A stretch of DNA of 23,523 nucleotides from JADGHQ01 sp045805385 (GCA_045805385.1 JBJMLG010000090.1:1-23523), one strand, 5' to 3'; positions 1 to 8,074 are shown, counted from the stretch's first letter. A program made the numbers and translations. Notes: a model not told the origin generated them from the sequence alone.

Positions 1-1
1 C

Positions 2-724
2 ACCTCGACCGAGTCGATCCTGGTCGAGGAGACCTACCGCATGGGGTACCGCTGCGTGGCCTACACGCCCTGGATGGCCGACATCCTCACGAACAAGTGG
101 GGCCTCGAGGCGCGCTGGTTCGAGTGCGGCACGGACCTCGACACCTACGAGTTCGCCGGTCCGGAGGCGCGCGAGCCGGGGGTGATCGCCGTCTACGCTC
201 GCCGCGAGACCGAGCGCCGCGCCGTGGACCTCGCGCTGATGGGGCTCGCCACGCTGTTCGAGCGGCGCCCGGGCATCCGGCCCGTGCTGTTCGGGTCGAA
301 CACGAAGCTGAGCTCGCCGATCCCGGCGGAGGACCTCGGCGTGCGCGCGCCTGCCGAGCTGGCGGAGCTGTACCGCCGCGCGAGCGCCGGCGTGGTGTTC
401 TCGCTCACCACCCACTCGCTCGTGGCCCAGGAGATGATGGCGAGCGGGCTGCCGGTCGTGGAGCTAGAGGGCGAGAACGTGTCGAGCGCGCTCGGCGGCT
501 CGGGCGACCTCGTGATGCTCGCCGAACATCGCCCCGACTCGATTGCGGACGCGCTCGAGCGCGTGCTCGACGACCCCGAGCACGCGGCGGCCATGGCGCG
601 TCGCGCGCGCGAGTTCGTGGAGCCGCGCACCTGGGAGCGCGCCGGCGACCAGGTGGAGTCGGCACTGCGCGAGTTTTTGGCGAACCCGCGCGTGCCCGCC
701 GAGGCAACGCCCCAGCCTGCTTGA
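2..724 (+). CDS. WsaF-like glycosyltransferase, 5'-truncated
   Basis: This is the C-terminal part of a retaining-type, GT-B fold glycosyltransferase. The reading frame is open from base 2, and the residues before the first ATG (base 41) read TSTESILVEETYR, which fits the family, so the true start lies outside the window. The visible part has a 'MGYRCVAYTPWMADIL' stretch, then YARRETERRAVDLAL and VLFGS, then SLTTHSLVAQEMMASGLPVVE with a late acidic pair. This layout resembles WsaF-type rhamnosyltransferases and other GT4-like enzymes of polysaccharide clusters. The C-terminus is a Pro/Ala-rich tail. The stop TGA overlaps the next ATG by one base (TGATG), so the next gene is probably translationally coupled. 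The sugar donor cannot be read from the sequence; GDP-fucose, dTDP-rhamnose or another NDP-sugar are all possible. Confidence 0.8.
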   Translation, partial: TSTESILVEETYRMGYRCVAYTPWMADILTNKWGLEARWFECGTDLDTYEFAGPEAREPGVIAVYARRETERRAVDLALMGLATLFERRPGIRPVLFGSNTKLSSPIPAEDLGVRAPAELAELYRRASAGVVFSLTTHSLVAQEMMASGLPVVELEGENVSSALGGSGDLVMLAEHRPDSIADALERVLDDPEHAAAMARRAREFVEPRTWERAGDQVESALREFLANPRVPAEATPQPA

Positions 725-3087
725 TGGACTACGTGGTCGCCTGGCTGGTGTTGCCGCTGCTGGTGGCCGTCACGTCGCTCGGCGTGGGCGTGGGCATAGC
801 GCGACTGAGCGGCCTACGGCTCCCGGCGGGACTGACGCTGCCGCTCGGCTTCGCCGGGTCGCTGGTGCTGCTGTCGTTCCCGTACGCGATCGGGCTCGGC
901 CAGGCGTGGGGCGGCACGGTGCTCGCCCTCGCCACGGTCGGCGGGCTCGTGCTCGGCTGGGACCGCGTCCCCGCGGCGCTCCCGGGCCGCTGGCTCGCGC
1001 TCGGGATGCTCGCGGTGTTCGGGATCTACATGGCGCCAGTCGTGCTCTCGGGCGAGCTCACCTTCGGCGGCTACGCCTTCCTCGGCGACACCTCCGTGCA
1101 CTTCACGCTGATCGACTACGTCGCAAAGCACGGCAGCGTGCACGTGTTCGAGCCGCCGTCGACGTACGCGGGCGTCACGCAGGCTCTGATCCCGACCGGC
1201 TACCCGATCGACCTTCACCTCGAGCTCGCCTCGCTGCGCTGGCTGACAGGCACGGACCTCGCGGCGATCTACCAGCCGTTCCTCGCCGCGACGATCGCGC
1301 TCGGCGTGGGCCCGGCGATGTACCTGCTCGGGCGCATCGGCATGCCCCGCGCGCTGGCCGCGCTGTCCTCGGTGGTCGCGCTCAGCGCCTACCTCGTGTT
1401 CTCCTATTCGCTCGAGGGCGCCACCAAGGAGCTCGCGATGGTGGTGCTGATCGTGCTCGGCGCTGCGTTCACGCTGATGTTCTTCGACTCCGGGCGCACG
1501 CTGCGCACGGCGGTGCCGCTCGGCATCACGATCGCGGCCGCGTTCGGCATCTACAGCGCCGGCGGGCTGCCCTGGTTCGGCCTGATGTTCGTGCTCGCGG
1601 CGGCGGGCGCGCTGGTACAGGGAGGTTCCCTGCGCTCCCTCGTGAAGCCCACGCTCGCGCTCGGCGTCGCCACCGGCGTCGCGTCCATCCCCGCGATGGT
1701 CAAGGCGGTCGACTTCTACTCGCAGGCCACCAACCTGGTGAACAGCAGCGACGCGTCCACGCAGTACGGGAACCTGCTCGCGCCGCTCCGCTTCGCGCAG
1801 GTCGCGGGAATCTGGCTGGTCGGCGACTTTCGCCTGTTCACTCACCGTCCGGGGCTCACCTACACGCTGATCGGGATCGTGGGGGTGCTGAGCCTTTTCG
1901 GAGTCGTCCAGCTCGTGCGGCGCGGCTCGTACGCGCTGTTTGTGCTGCTGGCGGCCGCGTTCCTCGCCTGGCTCGTGGTGCCGGGCAGCCCGTGGGTCGA
2001 TGCCAAGCTGCTCCTGCTCCTCTCGCCCGCTGTGCTTCTCACGGCGCTCGCGGGCGCCTGGCTGCTCGGCCGCCAGGGCCACGGCCTCGAGGCCACGGTC
2101 CTGGCCGCCGCGCTGATCGGCGGCGTGTTCGTGTCCGACGCCCTCGCCTACCACGACATGTACCTCGCGCCGTCGAGCCGGCTTGCGGAGCTCCGGCAGG
2201 TCGGCGAGCGCTTCAGCGGCCGGGGGCCGACGCTCTACAACGAGTTCGAGGAGTACGGGAAGCATTACCTGCGCGACATGCGAGTGAACACGGCGGGCGA
2301 CGGCTTCAGTCCCTACCCGCCGGAGCTGCGCGACCCGGGTGCGGGCTCGTACGCGCAGTACCACGATCTCGACGAGATGAAGCTGCCCTACGTTGAGCGC
2401 TTCCCAGTGATCGTGATGCGGCGCTCGCCCGTGGCGAGCCGCCCGCCGACGCCGTACCGGCGCGTGTTCGAGGGCCGCTACTTCGAGGTGTGGCAGCGGC
2501 CGGCGGGCGCGCCGGGAGTGACCGCCCACCTGCCGCTCGGCGGCGCGACCGACGCGAGCGGGCGGCCCGCCTGCCGCGACGTGCGCGCGCTTGCCTCGCA
2601 GGCCCGCTCGTCGGGCTCTGCGCTCGTGGCCGCACTGCGGCCCTCGCCCTTCTCGCTACCGGTGAAGCAGATGCAATTACCGCGCGGCTGGCCGGTGGGC
2701 GCCGACGGACGGGTGGGGCCGCAGACGCCCGGCACGGCGCGCGGCTCCCTCACGACGCCCGCCGGCAGCTATCGCGTGTGGCTTCGAGGTACCTTCGGCC
2801 GCGGCGTGGATGTGCGCGTGGACGGGCGCAAGGTCGGCCACGCTAGCGATATCCAGACCCCGCAGCAGATGGCGTATCTCGGCGAGCTCAAGCTGGGAGC
2901 AGGCAGCCACCAGGTGCAGTTGGTCCGTGCCGGGGGCGGGCTGGCGCCGGGCAACGGCCGCGACGAAGCGTACGACACCGTCTTCCTCGAGCCCGTGGCG
3001 CCGGAGCGCCTGGTCCGCGTGTCGCCCGCGGCCGCGCGCTCGCTATGCGCGCGGCGTGCCGACTGGGTCGAGGTCGTCCCCGGCTAG
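724..3087 (+). CDS. Large polytopic GT-C-like membrane protein with C-terminal beta-rich sugar-binding-like domain
   Basis: The 787-residue protein starts at ATG 724, coupled to the gene upstream; an in-frame extension back to base 97 is a shadow of that gene. Residues 1 to about 480 hold about a dozen hydrophobic segments. An early non-membrane loop carries GDTSVHF (Asp122, His126), which resembles the acidic first-loop motif of GT-C glycosyltransferases using polyprenyl-phosphate sugars. After the last membrane segment there is a long soluble region. Near the end, GSYRVWLRGTFGRGVDVRVD followed by LGELKLGAGSHQVQLVR has the pattern of a CBM6/galactose-binding-like beta sandwich. It could be a GT-C transferase or a Wzy-type polymerase; no family was recognised with certainty. 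Its 3' end overlaps the convergent small gene by 45 bp. Confidence 0.75.
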   Translation: MDYVVAWLVLPLLVAVTSLGVGVGIARLSGLRLPAGLTLPLGFAGSLVLLSFPYAIGLGQAWGGTVLALATVGGLVLGWDRVPAALPGRWLALGMLAVFGIYMAPVVLSGELTFGGYAFLGDTSVHFTLIDYVAKHGSVHVFEPPSTYAGVTQALIPTGYPIDLHLELASLRWLTGTDLAAIYQPFLAATIALGVGPAMYLLGRIGMPRALAALSSVVALSAYLVFSYSLEGATKELAMVVLIVLGAAFTLMFFDSGRTLRTAVPLGITIAAAFGIYSAGGLPWFGLMFVLAAAGALVQGGSLRSLVKPTLALGVATGVASIPAMVKAVDFYSQATNLVNSSDASTQYGNLLAPLRFAQVAGIWLVGDFRLFTHRPGLTYTLIGIVGVLSLFGVVQLVRRGSYALFVLLAAAFLAWLVVPGSPWVDAKLLLLLSPAVLLTALAGAWLLGRQGHGLEATVLAAALIGGVFVSDALAYHDMYLAPSSRLAELRQVGERFSGRGPTLYNEFEEYGKHYLRDMRVNTAGDGFSPYPPELRDPGAGSYAQYHDLDEMKLPYVERFPVIVMRRSPVASRPPTPYRRVFEGRYFEVWQRPAGAPGVTAHLPLGGATDASGRPACRDVRALASQARSSGSALVAALRPSPFSLPVKQMQLPRGWPVGADGRVGPQTPGTARGSLTTPAGSYRVWLRGTFGRGVDVRVDGRKVGHASDIQTPQQMAYLGELKLGAGSHQVQLVRAGGGLAPGNGRDEAYDTVFLEPVAPERLVRVSPAAARSLCARRADWVEVVPG

Positions 3088-3696
3088 GTCCTCACGCTCG
3101 GCCGCGGCGAGCGCGCGAGCGAGTACGAGCGGCGCGCCCACGCCGACGAGGGCGAGCAAAACCCAGAACGTCCAACCGCCGACCCATCCGGGCCGGAAGA
3201 CCGAGGCGCGGTCGAGCGCGTCGCCGAGGAGCGACAGGGTCGACTTCGGCTTCGTGCGCAGGAAGGCGATGTCCATCGTGCCGTTCTCACCAGGCACGAC
3301 CACGGAAGCGCCGCCGGCGTTGCGCACGCAGATCTCCACCTTGGACCCGGCGGGCATGGGCCCCACTCGGGTGCTGACCATGTGGCCGCTGGCGTAGCCC
3401 CCGGCGACTGAGCCGCGGCCGATCACCCTGCCGCCCGCACCGCGCGCCAGCACGTCCAGGGGCGGTCCCGGCCCGGCCGAGCGAACAGGGAGCGTGACCG
3501 CATCCGCGACCACCGGCAGGTCGAATTGCTGGCAGCTGGTCTCACCCCCCGTGAGCGTGCGCCCGGCGTCGAACGGCGCGATGCCCGGGGAGTAGGCGAG
3601 GTGCTGGTCGTGGCCGGCGGCCGTGAGCGCTAGAGCCGCGAGCCCGGCCGCCGCTGCGGCGAGCAGCACGAGCGCAGCTGCGAGCGGCCTAGACAA
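3043..3696 (-). CDS. Bitopic membrane protein of unknown function
   Basis: The family of this 217-residue protein is not recognised. It has an N-terminal hydrophobic segment (about residues 5-27, Ala/Leu-rich, signal-anchor-like) and a second one near the end (about 172-196). Between them is a predicted extracytoplasmic part, rich in Gly, Val and Ser, with two cysteines (55 and 123) that could form a disulfide. A short acidic tail follows in the cytoplasm. The start is taken as TTG at 3696, which overlaps the stop of the upstream DUF2142 gene by 8 bp; a GTG ten codons in (3669) is possible. It is the last gene of a three-gene operon (LPG_TM, DUF2142, this) and may be an accessory of the DUF2142 protein. 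Its 3' end runs 45 bp into the convergent GT-C-like gene. Confidence 0.7.
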   Translation of the reverse strand: MSRPLAAALVLLAAAAAGLAALALTAAGHDQHLAYSPGIAPFDAGRTLTGGETSCQQFDLPVVADAVTLPVRSAGPGPPLDVLARGAGGRVIGRGSVAGGYASGHMVSTRVGPMPAGSKVEICVRNAGGASVVVPGENGTMDIAFLRTKPKSTLSLLGDALDRASVFRPGWVGGWTFWVLLALVGVGAPLVLARALAAAEREDLAGDDLDPVGTPRA

Positions 3697-5260
3697 AGTA
3701 ACGCTCCACGACGAGCCCCATCGAGAACAGCTGGTACACGACTAGGGCGGCAAGAACCACTCCCGCGCCGAGCGCTCGCCTGCGGCGCGGCAGCAGCGAG
3801 ACGCAACCCGCGGCTATCACCCCTGCCAGGCCCAGGAGCGGGAACAGATACCGGCCCTGGTTGAAGCCGATCCTCTCGAGGCGCATGATCGAGAACTCGG
3901 CCCAGTGGAGGATGAACAGCAACGAGGCGACCGCGAGTCCGTAGAAGGCAACCATCGCCAAGTCGAGCGAGCCCCGCCGCCACGAGCGGGCCAGGCCGAC
4001 AGCTCCACCCAGCACCAGCAGCGCCGAGAGTGCCGCGAACCACGGGTAAACGCTCTGCGGCCACTTCACCTCGAGCCAGCCGAACGCTCCCCAGCCCTCC
4101 TGGATCCAGGTGTAGTACAGCGCCTTCCCGCCGCCCCCGCCAATCAGGCCCATCGGCTGCTGAAACGGCAGCCGCGGGAGATAGAACTGCCATAGGTAGC
4201 TCGTGAACTCGCGCACGTCCTTCGGTGAGGTGAGCTGCGGCGCCTTGCGGCCCGGGTAGTGGGGAGCCTGATTGGTGATGGGACGGCCGGTGGCCGTGGC
4301 CGCAGCGGCCCACCCGCCGAACGGGATCGCGAACGCAAGCAGCGAGGCCGCTACAGCCGCGGCCGTCGAGACCTGCCGCCCATGCAGCCCGAAGGTCGTC
4401 GTGCCGCTACGGCGCAGCCGCCACCACCCCACACCCAGCGCGAGCAGCAGAGGCGGCACGAGTGCCAGGCTCGTGGACTTCTCGACTGTGGCGACGCCGA
4501 TCACGGCGCCCAGAGCCACGCCGTCGCGGACGCTGAGTCCCCGTCGGAAGACACGGGCGCCGAGCCAGAACGCGATGCTCCAGAACGCGTACAGCGCGGC
4601 GTCCGGATTCACGCCTGACGAGACGAAGGTGGCCATCGGCCACAGGCCTGCAACGGCAGCTGCCACGAGCTGGAGCCGCCGGTCGCGCCCGAAGACCTCG
4701 CCCGCGAACAGCCACGCGCCGGTGGCGGTGATGAGCATCAGCAGCGCCGAGGCGATCCTCATCAGGTAGAGGCGGTCGATGAAGTCGCCTCCCTCGCCCA
4801 GCCGGTAGGCACCGGCCTCGTAGGCGTAATAGAGCGGCGGGTTGTCGCCCTGCCAGATGTAGCCGCCGCCGTCGCTTCGAGCCGAGTGCGGCAGCTTCGC
4901 CTGCTGTTGCTGCCAGGCGCGGTACGCGGCCTCGGTCCACGGCGGCTTGCGCAGTGGGAAGCCGGGCAGGTTGTACCAGGCTGTGGCTGTCGCCGCGAAG
5001 TTTTCCTCGGTCGAGTTGGTCTGCTTCCCGTGCCCCGGAAGCGCCCCGCGCTCCGCGATCGATTGGGTGTACTGGATGTGGTTTGGCTCGTCCGGCACCT
5101 GGCCGGGAGGCGTGAGCAGCGCCCAGGTGCAGTTCACGAGGCCCACGACGACGAGCAGCAAAGCCAGCGGAGCCGGGACGGCCGCCACGGCGCGCCACAC
5201 TCGGCCGGCCCGGCGAGTCGGCGTCGGTTCTGTCGCGGATCGGCGAACGGAAGTGGCCAA
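3689..5260 (-). CDS. DUF2142 family polytopic membrane protein (probable GT-C-type)
   Basis: A polytopic membrane protein of about 523 residues matching the DUF2142 pattern. The first membrane segment (about residues 29-49) is followed by PDEPNH (Asp57, Glu58, His61), the acidic motif seen in the first outer loop of this family and of GT-C glycosyltransferases. A long loop with YIWQGDNPPLYY follows, then about ten more hydrophobic segments ending in a short tail. The frame is open far upstream, but that part is a shadow of the LPG_TM gene. The first plausible start after that gene's stop is TTG at 5260, nine bases beyond it; GTG at 5200 is an alternative. No strong Shine-Dalgarno is seen. DUF2142 proteins commonly lie in polysaccharide clusters; transfer of a lipid-linked sugar is inference. 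Confidence 0.85.
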   Translation of the reverse strand: MATSVRRSATEPTPTRRAGRVWRAVAAVPAPLALLLVVVGLVNCTWALLTPPGQVPDEPNHIQYTQSIAERGALPGHGKQTNSTEENFAATATAWYNLPGFPLRKPPWTEAAYRAWQQQQAKLPHSARSDGGGYIWQGDNPPLYYAYEAGAYRLGEGGDFIDRLYLMRIASALLMLITATGAWLFAGEVFGRDRRLQLVAAAVAGLWPMATFVSSGVNPDAALYAFWSIAFWLGARVFRRGLSVRDGVALGAVIGVATVEKSTSLALVPPLLLALGVGWWRLRRSGTTTFGLHGRQVSTAAAVAASLLAFAIPFGGWAAAATATGRPITNQAPHYPGRKAPQLTSPKDVREFTSYLWQFYLPRLPFQQPMGLIGGGGGKALYYTWIQEGWGAFGWLEVKWPQSVYPWFAALSALLVLGGAVGLARSWRRGSLDLAMVAFYGLAVASLLFILHWAEFSIMRLERIGFNQGRYLFPLLGLAGVIAAGCVSLLPRRRRALGAGVVLAALVVYQLFSMGLVVERYFV

Positions 5261-5268
5261 CGAGGCTC

Positions 5269-6300
5269 TTACGACTGCTCGGCAGCCCGTTGGGCGAATG
5301 ACGCGCGCACTCGGCGGCGACGGACCACGCTCGTGTGCAGCAGCGGGTAACCCACGAGGAGGAAGGGGAAGAAGTTCAGTGCGTGGACCACCACCGCGTA
5401 CGAGAGCGCCTCGGACTTCGGCACGTGGAACGACGTCAGAGCGAGCACGACCGCTGCCTCGAACACCCCGATCCCTCCCGGCGAGGCCGGGAGCACCGCC
5501 CCGAAGTTCGCCGTGACAACCACGAGTACGGCCGCACCGTAACCCACCCCGAGGTGGAATCCCAGGCTCACGAGCCAGAACGACGCCGCCATCACCAGCC
5601 AGGAACCTACGGTGAGCAGGAACGCCGGCACCGCGACGGAGACCCGCCGGAACCCGATCAGGCCCTCCACCACGTTGTGCGCTGCATGTTCGATGCGCTC
5701 TGTGGAGACCCGGCGGAAACGCGCCAGCGGGCGCAGCGCCCAGATGACAGGCCGGGCTCCGTAGACCTCGAGAGTCACGACGGCTGCGGCGATGGCGATC
5801 GCCAACGCCACCGCGATCACACCCGCGCGCACCACCCAGCTGATGTGGGGCAGGAACGGGATCGACGCGAACAGCACGACGAGCAGCCCCAGGATGTCGT
5901 AGACGCGCTCGCTGACAGCCGTTGCGAGCCCGAGCGCGCGCGACGTGCCCGCCCGGTCGTGCAGCGCGAGAACCCGGACCGCCTCGCCTCCGCGCGCCGG
6001 CAGGATGTTGTTGAAGAAGTAACCCAGAAGCGACGCCGCACTCGCGTCCCGGAGGCTCGGCCGGCTGGACGCCGGGAAGAGCACGCGCCAACGAGCGATC
6101 CGCAGGAAGATCGAGATCGCCAAGACGGCAAGCGCCGGGATGAGCCAGCCGTAGTCACTGCCCCGCAGGGCGTGCCAGAACGCATGCACGTCTATGCCGC
6201 GCACCGCGAGGTACGTGAACAGAATGGACACTGCGGCGCCCAGCAGCATCCCGCTCGCCCGCAGGGCTCGCCTTCCCGCCATCGCGCGAAGGGTAGCCAT
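5269..6300 (-). CDS. LPG_synthase_TM (UPF0104/AglD-like) membrane protein
   Basis: A 343-residue integral membrane protein of the lysylphosphatidylglycerol synthase transmembrane family (PF03706 type). Signature stretches are visible: RIARWRVLF near residue 70, FFNNILPARGGEAVR near 95-109 and PASPGGIGVFE near 270. About eight hydrophobic helices surround them, and a basic Arg-rich tail ends the protein. It lacks the catalytic domain of MprF, so it is not a lysyl transferase. Members next to GT2 enzymes are thought to help move or retain lipid-linked sugars. The start is taken as ATG 6300; ATG 6282 is equally possible and a TTG at 6333 less so. It heads an operon with DUF2142 and the bitopic protein, and diverges from a GT2 gene 32 bp away. 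Confidence 0.88.
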   Translation of the reverse strand: MATLRAMAGRRALRASGMLLGAAVSILFTYLAVRGIDVHAFWHALRGSDYGWLIPALAVLAISIFLRIARWRVLFPASSRPSLRDASAASLLGYFFNNILPARGGEAVRVLALHDRAGTSRALGLATAVSERVYDILGLLVVLFASIPFLPHISWVVRAGVIAVALAIAIAAAVVTLEVYGARPVIWALRPLARFRRVSTERIEHAAHNVVEGLIGFRRVSVAVPAFLLTVGSWLVMAASFWLVSLGFHLGVGYGAAVLVVVTANFGAVLPASPGGIGVFEAAVVLALTSFHVPKSEALSYAVVVHALNFFPFLLVGYPLLHTSVVRRRRVRASFAQRAAEQS

Positions 6301-6315
6301 GCGGGGGCGAGTCGC

Positions 6316-6321
6316 TAGGCT
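6316..6321 (+). promoter_or_regulatory. Candidate -10 element (TAGGCT) of the GT2 gene
   Basis: TAGGCT fits the actinobacterial -10 pattern TANNNT and ends 11 bases before ATG 6333. There is no Shine-Dalgarno sequence, so the mRNA would be leaderless or nearly so. No convincing -35 box is seen. Confidence 0.4.
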
Positions 6322-6332
6322 GCGCCGCCGCA

Positions 6333-7031
6333 ATGTCCAGCCTCACGATCCTGATGCCGGTCTACAACGAGGAGCGAACGGTGGCGACAGCCATCGAGCA
6401 GACCCTCGCAGCCGATTTGCCCCTGCAGTCCGAGCTCGTGGTCGTCGACGACGGCTCGCAGGACGGCACGCGCGAAATCCTCGAGCAGGGCGATTGGGGA
6501 GACAAGGTACGGATCTTCCACCACTCCCAGAACCAGGGGAAGGGCGCGGCGGTGCGCACGGCGCTCGGCCATGCACGCGGCGAGTTCTCGGCCATCCTCG
6601 ACGCCGACCTCGAGTATGAGCCGGCGGATCTGGCTCCGCTCGTCGAGCCCTTGATCGACGGTGAGGCGAATGCCGCCTTCGGCGTTCGCGCCTTCAACGG
6701 ATACACGAGCCACTCGTTCCTCTACGTGCTGGGCAACCGCGGCGTGACGCTGTTCGCAAACGTGCTGTTCAACGTCTACGTCGGCGACATCATGACCTGT
6801 CACAAGGTCATCCGGACCGACCTCTTCAAGAGCCTTCCGCTGAGGGAGAAGGGGTTCGCGATAGAGCCGGAGATCACAGCGCGGCTGGTGCAGCGCGGCG
6901 AGCGCATCTACGAGGTGCCCGTGCATTACCGGGCCCGAGCCACGGCGGAAGGCAAGAAGCTGACCTGGGTGGACGGTTTGCGCGTGGTGCGCACACTCGT
7001 GCGCTGCCGGCTGAGCCCGCGAGAGCGCTAG
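6333..7031 (+). CDS. GT2 glycosyltransferase, DPM1/AglD-like (paralogue of 18816-19505)
   Basis: A 232-residue GT-A fold enzyme of family GT2, the size of a stand-alone polyprenyl-phosphate hexosyltransferase catalytic domain. It shows PVYNEERTV at the start, VVVDDGSQDGTR (Asp39, Asp40), NQGKGAAVRTAL, and the metal-binding DADLEY (Asp90, Asp92). A late stretch FNVYVGDIMTCHK precedes the C-terminal helices; no membrane segment is present. From residue 67 onward about 136 of 158 positions match the second GT2 in this window (18816-19505). It diverges from the LPG_TM gene, which suggests a split version of the AglD arrangement where a GT2 domain is fused to an LPG_TM-like domain. Its stop overlaps the convergent gmd stop by 4 bp. 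The likely reaction is sugar transfer from an NDP-sugar to a polyprenyl phosphate; the sugar is unknown. Confidence 0.9.
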   Translation: MSSLTILMPVYNEERTVATAIEQTLAADLPLQSELVVVDDGSQDGTREILEQGDWGDKVRIFHHSQNQGKGAAVRTALGHARGEFSAILDADLEYEPADLAPLVEPLIDGEANAAFGVRAFNGYTSHSFLYVLGNRGVTLFANVLFNVYVGDIMTCHKVIRTDLFKSLPLREKGFAIEPEITARLVQRGERIYEVPVHYRARATAEGKKLTWVDGLRVVRTLVRCRLSPRER

Positions 7032-8047
7032 CGGCGGACGGCAGCAGCGCCGCCCTCGAGCTGGGCGCGCACTTCTTGCATGTCGGAGTCGACCATGAGC
7101 TTTACCAGCTCGTTGAAGGTCACGCGTGGCTCCCAGCCGAGCTGCTCCTTGGCTTTGGTGGGGTCGCCGAGTAGGAGGTCCACCTCAGCCGGGCGGAAAT
7201 ACCGGGCGTCGATCTCGACGTGATCGCGGTAGTCGAGGCCGGCGTAGCCGAACGCCTCCTCGAGGAACTCACGAACGCTGTGCGTCTGGCCGGTGGCGAT
7301 GACGTAGTCATCCGGCTCATCCTGCTGGAGCATCAGCCACATCGCCTCGACGTAGTCCTTGGCGTAGCCCCAGTCGCGCTTTGCATCGAGGTTGCCCATG
7401 TAGACCTTGTCTTGAAGACCGTGCTTGATACGAGCTACGGCGCGGGTGATCTTGCGCGTCACGAACGTCTCGCCGCGGCGCGGGCTCTCGTGGTTGTGGA
7501 GGATGCCGTTGCTCGCGTGCATCCCGTACGACTCCCGGTAGTTGACCGTCGCCCAGAACGCAGCCACCTTCGCGACGGCATAGGGGCTCCGTGGGTAGAA
7601 CGGCGTCGTCTCAGTCTGCGGGACCTCCTGCACCTTCCCGTACATCTCCGAGGAGGACGCCTGATAGAACCGCGTCTTCACCTCCGCCTCGCGGATCGCC
7701 TCGAGCATGCGGATGGTGCCGAGCCCGACGATGTCGGCCGTGTACTCGGGGATGTCGAAGCTCACGCGCACATGGCTCTGGGCGCCGAGGTGGTAGACCT
7801 CGTCTGGCTGCTGCTCGTAGAGCAGCTTGGTGAGCGCCACGGAGTCCGCGAGGTCGCCGAAGTGATTGAAGAGGCGGACGCCCTCCTCGTGGGGATCGCG
7901 GTAGAGGTGGTTGATGCGGTCCGTGTTGAAGCTCGACGAGCGGCGCACGATGCCGTGCACCTCGTAGCCCTTCTCGAGGAGCAGCTCCGCGAGGTAGGAC
8001 CCGTCCTGCCCCGTGATTCCGGTTATGAGCGCCTTCTTCCCTGCCAT
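7028..8047 (-). CDS. gmd: GDP-mannose 4,6-dehydratase
   Basis: Converts GDP-D-mannose to GDP-4-keto-6-deoxy-D-mannose, the branch point to GDP-L-fucose, GDP-D-rhamnose and related sugars, in the cytoplasm. The 339 residues match the usual family length. The extended-SDR fold starts with ALITGITGQDGSYLAE (NADP site). The family-specific loop RRSSSFNTDRINHLY (residues 35-49) is intact. Catalytic residues are Ser132 in SSSEMYG (Ser instead of the Thr of the E. coli enzyme), Glu134, Tyr156 and Lys160 in SPYAVAK, at the same numbers as in E. coli Gmd. NHESPRRGETFVTRKI is also typical. ATG 8047 is preceded by TACTTT at a 10-base distance. The gene stands alone between two convergent or divergent neighbours; its reductase partner fcl lies 3.6 kb away. 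Confidence 0.97.
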   Translation of the reverse strand: MAGKKALITGITGQDGSYLAELLLEKGYEVHGIVRRSSSFNTDRINHLYRDPHEEGVRLFNHFGDLADSVALTKLLYEQQPDEVYHLGAQSHVRVSFDIPEYTADIVGLGTIRMLEAIREAEVKTRFYQASSSEMYGKVQEVPQTETTPFYPRSPYAVAKVAAFWATVNYRESYGMHASNGILHNHESPRRGETFVTRKITRAVARIKHGLQDKVYMGNLDAKRDWGYAKDYVEAMWLMLQQDEPDDYVIATGQTHSVREFLEEAFGYAGLDYRDHVEIDARYFRPAEVDLLLGDPTKAKEQLGWEPRVTFNELVKLMVDSDMQEVRAQLEGGAAAVRR

Positions 8048-8056
8048 CGGCCCGCC

Positions 8057-8063
8057 TAAAGTA
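8057..8063. promoter_or_regulatory. Shared bidirectional -10 element (TAAAGTA)
   Basis: On the plus strand TAAAGT (8057-8062) ends 12 bases before ATG 8075. On the minus strand the same bases read TACTTT (8063-8058), ending 10 bases before ATG 8047 of gmd. Both fit TANNNT and neither start has a clear Shine-Dalgarno sequence. A single 7-base AT-rich island therefore seems to serve two divergent genes only 27 bp apart. Confidence 0.45.
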
Positions 8064-8074
8064 CAACAGCGCTC

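Noticed and set aside
97..723. N-terminal extension of the GT-C-like gene
   Set aside because: It is a +2 shadow of the WsaF-like gene, Arg/Gly/Ala-rich with no domain; the real start is ATG 724 in a TGATG overlap.
814..2529. 571-residue minus-strand open frame
   Set aside because: Composition is dominated by Arg, His, Glu and Gln with no motif, typical of the reverse strand of a GC-rich membrane-protein gene.
5335..6318. 327-residue plus-strand open frame
   Set aside because: Shadow of the LPG_TM gene; same His/Arg/Asp-rich composition and no recognisable fold.
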